From Chalara sp. BL73 (Eukaryota; Ascomycota; Leotiomycetes; Helotiales): 64,000 nucleotides of DNA. The DNA is taken from contig CAKJVC010000011.1 in the NCBI GenBank assembly GCA_918026815.1, positions 248,001-312,000 of the forward strand, read 5' to 3'. Positions 42,082 to 54,274 of the stretch are shown here, piece by piece; within the stretch, counting starts at the first letter, position 1, and the number at the start of each line of letters is the position of its first letter. Below the pieces are notes generated by a model. It saw only the letters and a program-made list of their open reading frames with translations. It did no database searches and was not told where the DNA came from. A program made the translations under genes and the position numbers.

Positions 42082-45000
42082 CTAATATGGGATGCCGTTT
42101 GTCAGTTGCTGGAACTGATCATAGACTCCTGTGGAGTAACTTGAGTGACTTTTCTTGATGAGATCCTTCATAAATTCAGCAGCCTCCCTTTCACTCTTCT
42201 CTAACACGAATCTTTCCTTGAAGTGCTGGATCGTCTCCGGCTTGAAACATGGCAAGCCGCTGTCCATCATCAGAAGCACAATCTGGCTCAGCTTCTCAGT
42301 GTACTGTCTCGACGCTAAAAATGCCTTGACACAGAGTTCCTCAAACCATTTGAATGCTTGATGCTCTGTGCTTCCTCCCATAACAGCAATCATCTCCGTG
42401 GTTAGTTTGAAAGGCGCTCTTTCAAACTTGACGCCGCCTGGGGCAATGTCAAAACAAAAGCCGAAATCGACGTGCAAGATGTGGCCAGCATCGTCAATCA
42501 TGATGTTTCCATTGTGCCGATCCTTGAACTGCAATAGGAAAGATATTAAGGAGTACGCTGCCATACTCTTCACAAAGTTATTCCTGGCTTCCTGGAACCG
42601 CAATGAATCTTCGTTGCCATGCTTGGAGATGAAATAGTCGTAGAGACCATTGACTGCTTCTCTCCCAACCATATCACGAGAGATTGAGTTCGGCAGAACA
42701 TCGATAACACCACAACCAGGAGCTGTAGCAGTAACGCGATACGGGAAGACATACACATCCAGTCCGACGTCATTAAAAATTCCCCGAAAAGCTGCGATCA
42801 TTTGGAGAGCTAGCACGTCCTGACGACAGTCGTCACCAACCTTGAAGATGGCTGACTGCCATATTTCAATTGTGTTTTCTTCAGGAGCTGGACTATCTTT
42901 GTTAGCCTCTTCAAGCATCCCATCTGCTTTTTCGATATCAGGCTTATTCTTCTTGATCCGGAATGTAGCCATATAAGGTGCTTTAGCGTGACTCTGAAGG
43001 GGCTTGCCTGACTTTCGATCGATACCAATCACAACACCCTCAGGGTTGCTAGGAAGATATACGCCAACCTCCACCATAATCTTGCGCAACTCTTCCTCAA
43101 TTTTCTGCTTCTTCTCAGGCTTAGGCCGCTTGATATAAGGTTTGAGCAGGCCTGAGATATTTGTAACTTCGTCAAAGAATTTGAACTCGCGTTCATAAAA
43201 CACTCTATCTACTAACGAAAACTTCGAGATCATTCTGTCCATGACCACATCAAGCGTTGGCTTGATAGCGTCGGGGACTTGGGAATCATCGTCCTTGTAC
43301 GAGTTGGCCTTCATGTTCCAGATTATTTGGTGTGCAAAAAGCTGTGAGAATTGTGCTGTCTCAACAATATATTTCGAAACGTAGCCTAAAGCATCATATC
43401 GCAGCGTCTGCACGATCTGTGGCACATAAAAAAAGGTCACATCAACGGAGTGGCTCTCTAAAGCGCGCATGGCATATTGAAGAACGAACGGATGGTTGCG
43501 ATATGCCGGAAGGAAGTATGTGATGGCCGTCACTGGATTCACGGGTGCCCAGTATAGGAGGTACTATAATCGTGATTAGATAGATCTGCAAATGCGGATG
43601 AAGCCAAATACGTACCTTCAGTTGGAAGGACACGTCACTCGGGAGACTACCACCAAGGAGTATCTGCAGAGCTTCAGGTTCTGCAAGCGCTTTTTCTGGT
43701 TGATTTAAGAGAAGAGTCCGAATCTCTTTTTCAAGTTTTGGGGAGGGGAACCTAGCAATAAGCTGTAGTGCTAGGGAAGGACTCTGTCCCCAGGCTGTCC
43801 GGATTAATGGGAGAAGTGTTGCCTATGCATGATGAGTAAATTTGATAAGGTCCTCACTTAGATATATACGTACCTCAGTTGTCGATTTCGATGGGTGGTT
43901 AGATAGATACAGATCTCGAGGTTCATGCAAGGGGAAAAGCCAGACTGATAACCTTACTTGCTCACTCTCAATAAGAGCCTGTAGTAATATTTCCTTTGAA
44001 TGAATTGACTTTGATGTTGGTGTTAAAGCTTGCGCAGGCATGGCAACATTCTTGAGAGCGACAGAGATATCTCCAAGCAATCGAACTTCAGCTACCAGCT
44101 GTATCCTATTTCCACCAAATGACCAACATGGAGCAAAATTGAACCAACCCAAGGCAGCAGAGAGTATTTGATCTTTCAATCGATAGCTTGAAGACAGTGT
44201 GAGAGCAGTGCTATGCCTTAGAACTTTCAAGCCGAATAGAACAATGTGAAATCTAACTTCTCGAGCGAGCGGATGACCAGTTGAACTTCCCAGGCCTTCC
44301 AATGTAGCATTGAGAAGCCTCAAAAATGCCTTTTCAGTGTGAGGGCTGCCGAGCCTAGTGGCATTATAGTGACTGCCTAGAAATCTTAAGAGGCGCATGT
44401 GAGGTGTCAACAGATTATGTGCTGTTTGTTGGCGCTTCGAAAGTATTGCTTTATCGCTAGGAGCAAACTCTTCTTTGATAAAAAAGGGGTCAGGATGCCT
44501 AATAAAATTAGCATTGCGTTTTAGCTAGATTCAGAAGACTTGCATGAATTTAGAGTTGAATATACCGAGTCGTCGTTGGATAGTGGATTCCCATTGTTGA
44601 ATGACTTCCATCAAAATCCTTGGTTCCATTCGAGGGTTCTCATTGATGACCCCAAGCCAAAGAGAGATACCAAGATTGATAGACTGCTTGGTGAAGATAG
44701 AGAATGGGATGGCTACTAAATGGTGCACAATTGCGCACTCATCCTTTTTGCTCCGACAAAGCAGAGCAGCAGCTCTCCTTAGAATGTCCCGTAGCTCACC
44801 AATAGGTATGTACTTCCGCTTCGTTGTCCGGGCCTCAAGATGTGCAAGTACAGTAGCGGCATCTTCGAAGCTCTTGTCGATCTTAGACGCAAGAGATGAA
44901 CGACGGTTATCTAGCTGCATAAAATTCATCCACTCTGCATCGTGGTCAGGTAATGCTTCCGCATAGCGATATTCTTGTCGTGTCGTATACTGGGCAATGA

Positions 45001-48000
45001 AATCGGAAGCTGTGTTGATATTGAGATCCCCATGACGATCGATGGCGCCTAGTCGTTGGTCCGTACTTGGGATCACAGATCCCATCTGAGCTGCAAATGA
45101 ACGTCCAAGGGAGATATGGCCGTAAGCCCCATCATCGTCATACTCTGAAAGATAGGTTTGAAGCAAACCCTTGATGTCTAATGGCGCAATATTGATTACT
45201 GAGGTGACCCAGCTCTTTGCTTTGCCGTATAGATTGTCAAGCGTTCTTCGTCGCAAACCGTAGTCGTCGGATAGCTCAACAGTGACTTTTCCCCTTGCAG
45301 AGGTGAAGGAGGACTTCCATTGGTATTCATCAGTCTCAGACTCCAAACAACTTGTCCACATGAGGGACAGTAATTCTAGTAAAGCAAACAATGAAGATTT
45401 CTGACACAAGGCAGAAGGAACATCTCGTATAATCCTATCGGCACACATCATTGCGGCTTGCTGTACGCGCTCTATGCGGTAGCAGCATCCACTAAAGATC
45501 GAGACCAGCTGTTTTGCGACGTAAGGAGCCGAATACTTTGGATTTGTTCCCGTCAGGGTTTTCCGCAGATAAGTATCTATGACAATGGCCGTAACGGACT
45601 CCATAGCATTGCTCATATCACCTCTTCGCATGCTTGGCTCCAAGAAATAGGTCAGAGCTTTCGTACAGTCTCCAGATTCTGCTCTCAAAGTCTCTACCAA
45701 GTAAGCAGCTTGCAGAAAAATGACTTTGCGATAACTCAGTCCCTTTATCTCAGAATTCTTCGAGGGTAATAGAGCGCTAAGCCTCTTTTTCTGTGCATTT
45801 TCGTGCTCGGAATTCATACCACGGCGAAGCACAGTATTAAGCTCAATATCACTCTCAACCTGTTCAACTCGCTGCTCTGTCACAAGGGGCATGGAATGTA
45901 TTGCCATAATACGAAGCTCATTAAGATACTTTTTGCCACGTTCTGTATTGGTAGCGAAACCATGAACAGCAATATTAAACCAGGCATCACGGATAAGGGA
46001 CAGAATCTCCTCGCTCAGATTTTCATCTGTGATCAAATCGTTCCTAGACATCAGTAATGCAAGTGGTTGGAGTAATTGCGCAATTTCGCGCGCTGCAACC
46101 TCGACATCGGACTCACGAGTATTATGTGCCTGATGAGCGTCACCTCTGCTGATTATGTCTTCCAGGAGATATTCTAGGTATATGTTATACAGAGGTGAAT
46201 CTTTACGCAAGCTCGAGGAAAGATAATCACGACCTTTCATCACCTAATACGATAAGCAAATTATTAACCGAGAGGGTTCCATTGACTTACTGCGCTCAGT
46301 ATAGACTCGTTGTTTTGTAGAACACCGTCATGAGAGAGTTTTCCATAAAGCTTCAATAGAGATCGAAACTCCAGCGGGCCACCACTTAGTGATAAATTAG
46401 CTGCCTCAGTGATTATGCGTGCATCAACGGATCTGTTCACTTTGTCGATCTTTTGCAAAAGCATCGATTGTGCCAAAGCTGTGATTTTGGGATCATTGCA
46501 ACTAGTGGCAATACCACAAATGGCTTGAATGACATTTCCATAAACCACCGACGTCTCTTCTTCGCCGCTTATAGCCAGCGAGATTGCGCTGCCGGTAGGC
46601 TGTTTGCCACCATAAAAGGCTCCGTTCACACTCGCTTCCAAACTCGATTCGCCAGCAATATTCTTTTCCGCACTGGAACTAGAGCTAAGGACGTTCCCAA
46701 GACTATACAATGTCGTGATGATAGCATCCTGTGAAAGAAGTTGAAGGACGTAAGCTAGACAGGAAGAGGCTACTGCAATTGTCTGGCCTCTGGGACCACC
46801 TTGCACGATGAATCGAGGCAACAATCGGCTGATGTTTGCAGCAAGGCTAGGCGCAAGTTTGGAGACCAAAGCTAGGCATTTGAGAACCACGCTTGCGAGT
46901 GTTTCATCGGCCATTTGAATAGGGTCAGATAAAGTATCCTCCAACCAAGTCATAAGTGGGTCAACATCGGCAGCATCCTCGTTAAGCATAGCACAATTCA
47001 GATAGCTTGTCAGCGCAGCTGCTTTCACCGAAAATGCAAGTCTTTGCTGCCATGCAGATCCCAGCCTAAGATAATCTGCCCCATCCTCAAGAAGACTCAT
47101 TTCATCGGAAGCAATATCAGCCATGGTCTCAATAGTTGTGAAGTCTACTTCTCCTCGAGGGGACCCATTGGACCTGCAAGCAGACTTCCCAGCCAAAAGC
47201 AGGTCTAGAATATCTTTCCCTCTCAGCGCCTCAATATCAGCGACTAAAAGAGAAGATCCAGCAACAAGGAGCCACATGAAACTGCGTTGCAAAAGCATTG
47301 CCCCAAGAGGACGACCTATCGCAGCATAATGGCGAACATATCGTTTCCACTCCTTCACGTTTCCCTGTTGAGAATTTGAGTTCCGCAGCACAGAAAATGC
47401 CGTCTCTACCGCGACCAGGAATCCTTCTGTCAGTATGTCTTTCACACGCTCAATTAACATCAGTCTTTCGGAAGCGCTCCAGAAATTAGCGTAGGTTGCA
47501 GCAGCGTCTAGAAAGCCCAGCAGGGAAATGGTAAGTGTCACAACATGGATTGCGTCTTCAACTTCAGATGAGCTTCCGTTTTCCAAACCTGACCCTTGCG
47601 AAACCGTCGCCGAAGCAACTTGGAAACATCTGTCAAGATATTGCCATAATAAGCCCGAAACAGCAACTTCATGGTTGAGTCCAACTGATAACAACGCCGC
47701 CGTGAGATTGTAGCTCAAAGCCTCTATAGGCGAAGGCTCAATATCTCGCAGAAATGGCGACGGCACGAAAACCTGGGTATGTGCCTCGAGGATATAGGGG
47801 GCTAGCTGCTTCGCCAACTGGTCTGCACTCTGTTCGCTCTGGAGAAGCGGCGCAGCTTTGCAGAGTGCGAGTAGAACCTCGAATTCCTTTATGCTCATAG
47901 GCGCTCCAGCCAAGGACTTGGACGGACCCTTTCCAACGCCATTTGTAGCCTGTTTACCATATCTTAGGCCTCCTTTTGACAAGCGCTCGAGGTCTGAATG

Positions 48001-48121
48001 ATTAGAGTATGGTGACGTCGCAGAGAGCGCGGCGATCTTCTGCAAAGCCTTTCGACGGATTGAAGAACTGGTACACGTTAGTATTTTAAAAATTCGGGTA
48101 TTATGTCAATTTATACTCCAT
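42082..48121 (-). CDS. STT4: Phosphatidylinositol 4-kinase, type III alpha
   Basis: Phosphorylates phosphatidylinositol to PI4P at the plasma membrane, upstream of PI(4,5)P2 and actin/cell-wall signalling. Six exons: 48,121-48,117, 48,067-46,291, 46,243-44,544, 44,498-43,874, 43,822-43,616 and 43,563-42,082; introns of 45-52 nt; 1,931 residues, a normal length. Exon 1 is only ATGGA; joined to exon 2 it gives MDSSIRRKALQKIA, and exon 2 has no upstream ATG of its own. The intron after 44,544 uses a GC donor (GCAAGT), which restores the conserved 'MHPDPFFIKEEFAPSD'. The first ~1,300 residues are helical repeats, followed by the PIK accessory domain ('RYDALGYVSKYIVETA' region). The kinase core has GDDCRQDVLALQ, DRHNGN (42,504-42,521) and HVDFGF (42,457-42,474), all intact. 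Shares a divergent promoter with PRE7. Confidence 0.94.
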
Positions 48122-48372
48122 GATGCCAGATCTACTTCCCTCAATTCAATAAATTAACTAAATGTTCATTGTCATTATTTATATATATCCGAACTCAGCC
48201 TCTAAGAGCTCAAGGTCCTACCCCTGTACGCTAGCGCGAGGCTCCCAACGTGGACGCGGCAGCTTCAACTTCACCTCTATACCAGGAACGAGAACTCACA
48301 TCCACACCCTTCCTCATCCACAAAACTTTCTCCTACATCTGTAAAACTCGGAACTTGCATCGGTTTTTCAAG
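48122..48372. promoter_or_regulatory. Divergent promoter of STT4 and PRE7
   Basis: 251 bp between the STT4 and PRE7 start codons. AT-rich on the STT4 side (TATATATATC near 48,181). I do not see a clear proteasome control element. Confidence 0.5.
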
Positions 48373-49214
48373 ATGTCCGCCATGTTCTCTCAGAATCCGC
48401 TCATGAACGGGCCACACTACTCCTTCAACCAAGCTCCATCAGCAGCCGCAGGAAATAAGGAGCATGGTTTCTACCCGTAGGCACAACCTATCCCGCATCG
48501 TAGAGCTATTCTAACATCTGAATCAGATATACCGACAACGGAGGCTCGACCCTCGCGATCTCAGGCTCCGACTTTACAATCGTCGCAGGCGACACCAGAA
48601 GCACGTCCGGCTACAACATCAACACACGCTACTCGCCCAAAGTCTTTAAGATCGGCGGCACCACTTCCAGCCAGAACGATGCCACGATCGTATTATCGGT
48701 AGTCGGGTACGCAGCAGATGGAGAGGCTTTGAAAGAGCGTTTAGATGCGATTGTCAAGATGTACCGGTATCAACACGGCAAGCCCATGAGCATCAAGGCC
48801 TGCGCGCAGCGGTTATCTACCATCCTATACAGCAAGCGTTTCTTCCCATACTACGTCACGGCTATCCTAGGAGGTCTAGATGAGGATGGCAAGGGTGCGG
48901 TATACTCCTATGATCCTGTTGGCAGCTACGAGCGGGAGCAGTGCAGAGCCGCCGGCGCGGCGGCCAGTTTAATTATGCCGTTTCTAGACAACCAGGTCAA
49001 CTTCAAGAATCAGTATATCCCAGGTAGCGGCGAGGGACACGCTTTGGTGGAGAGAGAGAAGCTGTCCCTACCAAGAAGGGATGTGGAGGATTTAGTCAAG
49101 GATGCGTTTGATGGTGCGGTGGAGAGACATATTGAGGTCGGTGACGGACTGCAGATGTTCGTCATCACGAAGGACGGTATTGAGGAGAAATACTTGCCAC
49201 TGAAGAAAGATTAG
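48373..49214 (+). CDS. PRE7: 20S proteasome subunit beta-6
   Basis: Non-catalytic beta subunit of the 20S core (human PSMB1 orthologue type), part of the ring that encloses the proteolytic chamber. Exons 48,373-48,476 and 48,527-49,214 with a 50-nt intron (GTAGGC donor, TTCTAAC branch site); 263 residues. Motifs: FYPYTDNGGSTLAISGSDF across the splice, 'DTRSTSGYNINTRYSPKVF', 'LSTILYSKRFFPYYV', 'GGLDEDGKGAVYSYDPVGSY' and the C-terminal 'VITKDGIEEKYLPLKKD'. The order matches the family closely. A second in-frame ATG at 48,382 could also start translation; the first gives the longer propeptide. Confidence 0.95.
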
Positions 49215-49509
49215 AGGGCATGGCATAATAGTACTTGTACGATTAGAAAGAAATGAGACATTAAGAGAGAAGCCATCGCTCCGGATGACCATCTCCAGTC
49301 TTTTCAGTGTCGACAGCGTATTTTTACATACCAGTTAGAACACATCAACTCTGAACGTAAGACCACCCAAATATTCCTACATCCTCAGATTTAGAAATTC
49401 ATGGCCCTACAATGTGACACGAACAAACTGCTATTAACATTCACCTTCACCCATTCAAATCACCGATTACCAATCAATCAAGTGCATTCACATCCACCTC
49501 TTTCTCCAT

Positions 49510-49546
<37 letters not shown>

Positions 49547-50143
49547 ATTAATCATTTAAGCAGTCAGTCTGCAACAAACACAGCCGGCGGCTCAGTGGAA
49601 CGTGCTCAGGTCAACGTTGTGTTCGTGGATATAGAAAAATTAAAATTGGCCGAAAGTCTCGACAGATAAAAAAAATCCTTATGCAGCTGGGGTTTTTCTA
49701 AACACCTTTGAAGGGGTGGATAGTTTTTGCTTTTTTTTTTTTTGATTGGTTTTTTGGAGGATGTAGCACTTTTTTGTGAGGACTTTGGTTGCGGTCACGG
49801 ATTAAAGAAGGGTTATTGGGTTGGTGGAGAGGGGGGGGTTGGTCAATTCGCTTTTCACAAAGCATGTATGTGGTGGTACAGTTTAATATATATTTTGGGG
49901 GAAGCAAGAATTGATTGACTGTTCTGCTTAGAGACATATAAACATTAGAGAGCGTAGGCACGATGCCATACATACATAACAAATCCACAACTCCAGGCTT
50001 TCTCCTCCATCCCAAGCGATCAGCAATTGGCAAGCTCCTCAATTCAAAGCAACGATTTCCCCATCCCATCGTCAATCATAAAGCCTTAAAAATCCATCCA
50101 TCCTCCATACCCAAAAACCCGTGGAAATTGGAGGTCTCGATGC
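49215..50143. other. Convergent intergenic region with CA/TA microsatellite
   Basis: 929 bp between PRE7 (+) and the small heat-shock gene (-). A (CA)n run followed by (TA)n lies at about 49,512-49,546; a T-run lies at 49,731-49,742. No gene seen. Confidence 0.5.
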
Positions 50144-50782
50144 TTAAGAGATGGTGATCTTGCGGCCCTCAGCCTTCTTAGACTTGGGCACAACAATGCT
50201 CAAGATACCGTTCTTCATCGAAGCAGTAACAGCATCCTGGTCCACGCGAACGGGGAAGGTGAAGGAGCGTGAGAACTCGCCGATGCTGCGCTCAGAAACC
50301 CAGTACTTAGGGGCATCGGCTTGCTTCTCAGCCTTGTTGGTGACAGCTACGTCCTTGGTACCAGCGGAAGGTGCAGGGGAATCAGAAGCAGCCGCGTCCT
50401 CATCCTCGACGGTAGGTTTGTGTGGGGTTCGCTGTTCACCTTCGGTGAGAGCGCCAGCGGGTTTTCCATTTTCGATCTGACCGGCTGGAGGGGTGCCTGA
50501 TGTGTAGGAGCGTACGGTGCGGCCCTTGATGTGAAGCGTCTGATTGTCGCTGAACTCGATCTCAATGTCCTTCTGGTCGATGCCAGGGAACTCGCCGTGC
50601 AGCTCATAGACGTCACCGCGTTCCGTGACGTCGAACTTGGGGTTGAAGGACTTTAGGACGCCATTGCGGTGGTGCTTGTCGAACTTAGAGCCTTGATGCT
50701 TGTCAAAGTCGTCGAGGAATTGGAAGAGAGGGCTGAACGAGCTGGTTGGCTCGCTGATGAAGGTGCGTGGGAAGAGAGACAT
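50144..50782 (-). CDS. Small heat-shock protein, Hsp20/Hsp30 family
   Basis: ATP-independent chaperone that holds unfolding proteins as oligomers in the cytosol. A single exon of 212 residues, MSLFPRTFISEP. The alpha-crystallin domain begins at about residue 48 (FDVTERGDVYELHGEFPGID) and ends with the conserved GILSIVVPK near 195, followed by KITIS. A charged, Ala/Thr/Pro-rich insertion (about residues 95-160) splits the domain, as usual in filamentous fungal Hsp30 proteins. Upstream there is a TATA box (CTTATATAACC, 50,941 onwards) and several heat-shock elements, so heat induction through Hsf1 is likely. High-GC, well-biased codons suit strong expression. Confidence 0.93.
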   Translation of the reverse strand: MSLFPRTFISEPTSSFSPLFQFLDDFDKHQGSKFDKHHRNGVLKSFNPKFDVTERGDVYELHGEFPGIDQKDIEIEFSDNQTLHIKGRTVRSYTSGTPPAGQIENGKPAGALTEGEQRTPHKPTVEDEDAAASDSPAPSAGTKDVAVTNKAEKQADAPKYWVSERSIGEFSRSFTFPVRVDQDAVTASMKNGILSIVVPKSKKAEGRKITIS

Positions 50783-50940
50783 CTTGCGTGTGGTTGGTGC
50801 TTTGAGTAAAACTCGTTTGGCTTGTGTGCTTGGTAGGTGCTTGAGAATTTAATAAGATGATTGCATAAAAGCTTTGGCTTGATTATCTTGAGTTGTGTTG
50901 AAGTGATGAAGAAGTAGCAGTTGGAGAGAATGAAGCTGTC

Positions 50941-51211
50941 CTTATATAACCCTCCTGCCAGATTCTAGAGATTTCGAGAAATTACGCAAATTATACGATT
51001 CACGGAAGGTAAAACCATGGCGAATATTCTGGTAGATGCGTTTGTCTGTTCGTGTTCGAATGTGTAAAGTAGCGTTGCGTCATTAACCATCACCACTTTG
51101 AGATACATCACGAACTGCCTAGAAATTTCTAGACGAAGCGAACAGCGACATCACATCGCGACAGGCTGTTGTACGGAATATTCCTAGGTTTCTGAACGGA
51201 ATCTTCTAGAA
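50941..51211 (-). promoter_or_regulatory. Heat-shock promoter: TATA box and heat-shock elements
   Basis: TATA box at 50,941-50,949. GAA/TTC arrays: TTC-TAGAGAT-TTC-GA-GAA at 50,963-50,980; GAA-at-TTC-ta-GA at 51,122-51,133; GAA-ta-TTC at 51,176-51,183; and a perfect three-unit nGAAnnTTCnnGAAn at 51,199-51,211. Spacing and number fit Hsf1 binding upstream of the gene starting at 50,782. Confidence 0.75.
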
Positions 51212-54200
51212 ATATCTCGAACACTCCGCAAACACTTCCCTGCGAGAAATCTCGCGAATTCGAGGATAATCTCTTTTCCTTGGTGGTCAAGTGAGTTGGG
51301 AGTGAGCGATCCTGAGAAGTGGCAAATTTGGTATCGAACCACAACCCTCGTATTGTGATTGGTCCAGGCGTTCGACATTCACAACGCACCAAATGGACCC
51401 CGTTTCACCAGACTGAAGCAAATTTTGATGGTTAGATTAGGCCGAGTTCTAGGCTTTTCCTGTAGCATAAACATTCTTGCATGATTGATTGTTAGCTAAG
51501 CATTGCAATACTAAAATCAATGTCCCCAGAATCCAACACCTCGCTCGCTTAGCCTGACAGGAGATAAAGCAACCAATTCTACTCCACCTTGCGATTTTTA
51601 TGTTATTACAGGAAAGTATATCGGGAAAGTACCAAAAAATCGACAGCGAATTTGTATGAAGGTTTATTGCGTCTGGAAGAACTATCAGTCCACTGGTGGC
51701 CGGTTCATGCCACGCCAAGCAGCCAAACATTGTCCAGCATCCAAATGTAACCAAAATACGAAATATATCCCGAAATCGACCGTTGGATTTTTTTTGGTAC
51801 CCGTAAACCCGTTGCCGTGCTGTCCTTTCCAAACAATTACAACGGTATACACCTAGATTGAGAGCGAGAAGATGCCTGTTTTGACACATTGAAACAAATG
51901 TACCAGATCTTTAAGTTCATCGTAGTGGTGGTAAAGACCGACATGAGGTAATGGAACCATCTAAGACCAGCGACCAATAACATTGCTAGGATTCTTCGTC
52001 CGACCTGTCGAATACTGCCTAGAGTTCAGGGCCACACATGACTGCCTAGCGAGTATATATTTCCCAGATAGTACTCTGCCATGTAAGTCTTTGGATATAA
52101 AAAGGAATGCGGTTCCATATTTGGTGCCGAAATACACTACCAACATTTTACACTAGCTTCAATCTACCCTCGCAGAAGCCCGCCATTCACGCGAATCTGT
52201 GACTGAGAACTTGCTACTTCAGAAGCCGTATTAAAGATAAGCCGAGGTCGGTTTCAGATGTCCCTTTGGGTAGATAATATGCCGGTGTTCACAGGACACC
52301 CAACTGTATGGTACACCCTGGTTGTCGCTTGTGAGCCAAGCGCGATTTCAAGTATGAAGTAAAGTCCTGATCATGAGTTACCTTATCTTCTATCGTAAAA
52401 GAGATCTCGGTTTGGCATTCTCATTCAAAGCTGTTCCTATAGTTTGTACCAGTATCCGGATCTCCAGCTTCAAGTCAGTGGCAGTACAATGCGGTTCAAT
52501 TCCCTCATTGTGAATTTTCCCACCATTCTTTCTGGCACTCAGCTACCAATTCGAGGCGAAGGATCAGGGCCATCAGGCGATGTGATAAACAAAACAGCCG
52601 CCTTACTAGGCCCCACACCCTATAGCAGCCCATAAGTTGCGATCGCTGAGCTAAAAGCCAACGAAACCGCAGTAGGCCGAATCAACTCTTTATCGCGTTG
52701 TCGCTCATCTCGTGCAGCTGCAGATTGCGGCGGAGTTTAGCATGTAGTCTTATCTGAACGACGTGCTGGCCGACGCTGGCGGGCAGTCTTTAGACCAACC
52801 CCAAATTCACCGGCAGTTGCTACTTGGGGGCTACCCAAATGGCGCATCAATCCCGACTTCTACTGACCAGCTTGGGTGGCTTCCTTTGGTCCTGATGCTT
52901 GCAGTGGAGGCTAGATATATCTATTAAGTTCCTTCCCGTGTTTCGTAAGCTCTTTGGCATTGATTAAATGTTCATCAGAGGCTCAACACCATAGTCGGAC
53001 TGTGTGCGAATGCGGTAGCCCTTACCAAGCGTCCGATATCCTGGTCGTGTTATAACCAACAAATTTGTTTTGAGTATGAATGACCACTTGAGCTGTTTCT
53101 ATGATGTGCTCCTTGTATAAATACATAAAGAGGAGGCAGTAGGAGGAACCCTGGGCTTGGATAGAATCGAAGTCATCGAAGTAAGATATCGGTTGACACT
53201 CTATCGCTGATGGTGTGCTGCAACATTGAATATTTCGATTGCGCCTAGGAAGGAGTGCTTTGCAAATCTGCGAATAGTAGCCCATTGAAATTCTCTGGCT
53301 TCTTCGTTGCTTTTCATGGGTTTCATGCAGAAAGACGTATGATACAGTTATTCTTATTCGACTTTAGGCTATTCGTCGAGATTCCCCGTTTGTCATTCTG
53401 CAAAGTCAGACGCATGAGAAGCTCCAATGTGAATCTCCAAAAATCTCCATCATTACTTACTATAATCAATTTTTATACCTTAAGAATGCTTATTCGTTGC
53501 TGTCGTGAAGTGAGGCTGGAAGAGGATGGGAAGTGGCAAATCTCGTGGTCGTATCCCTGGGTATTTTCCGGTAGACTTTCGCTTAGATTTCTTAGAAAAG
53601 GGGCTGCACAGCCACACACATTTTGGCATTTGCCACTGAAGATCACAATGTTGCACTGATATGCGCTTGCTGTAGGAAGAATATACCTAGGTGACATCAC
53701 AGTGATCGAGAGCGATCGATTTCGGCGGTATCCGATGAAAACCTTAAAATAGAAAGAGGATGTCCTGCTAGGGAAGGGAAATTCCGAACTCTTGGACAAC
53801 TCTAATGCTGCCATATCCTTTTGTCGATGGTGGCGAACAACCTTGAAATTCTGGGATTCGCGATTACCCATCTTCTCCTACTTGCCATATGTCACTTCCC
53901 AAATGATAGAAAGAAGTCAAGGTCCTTCAGGGTAAGTCCTCCAAATAATTCGTGACAGGCCATAGACAGGTGACATTAGATATCTGAATATAAACAATAT
54001 GTCTAGCTGTACTTGTACATGATGGTGATATGGCGACCTCCAGGGTTATGCAACATTTTATTCGACTTTAAAGAGAAATAAACTTCATCTTCGTATATTC
54101 AGATATCGCATCTCTCTTCAACTTCGTAACTCGTTATTATATACTATTGGCATCGTCCGGTAGGTAGAAGTGTGCTAGCTGCGCATTAGAACGCTCCACC

Positions 54201-54274
54201 GCAAAGCCCAGCAATGCGAGGTGTCTTAAGTAACTCTATCTGTAAATGCATATAGATTTCGTTCGAAATTATCT
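51212..54274. other. Gene-free stretch
   Basis: About 3 kb with normal base composition and no supported gene. Frames of up to 146 codons (minus 51,449-51,889) lack family motifs. 52,440-52,930 is more GC-rich and could be an old coding relic, because long stretches stay open in one frame with isolated stops. I cannot name it. Confidence 0.35.

Noticed and set aside
51325..51375. tRNA-like T-arm (GGTTCGATACC on the minus strand)
   Set aside because: No acceptor stem, D arm or anticodon arm of the right spacing can be folded around it.
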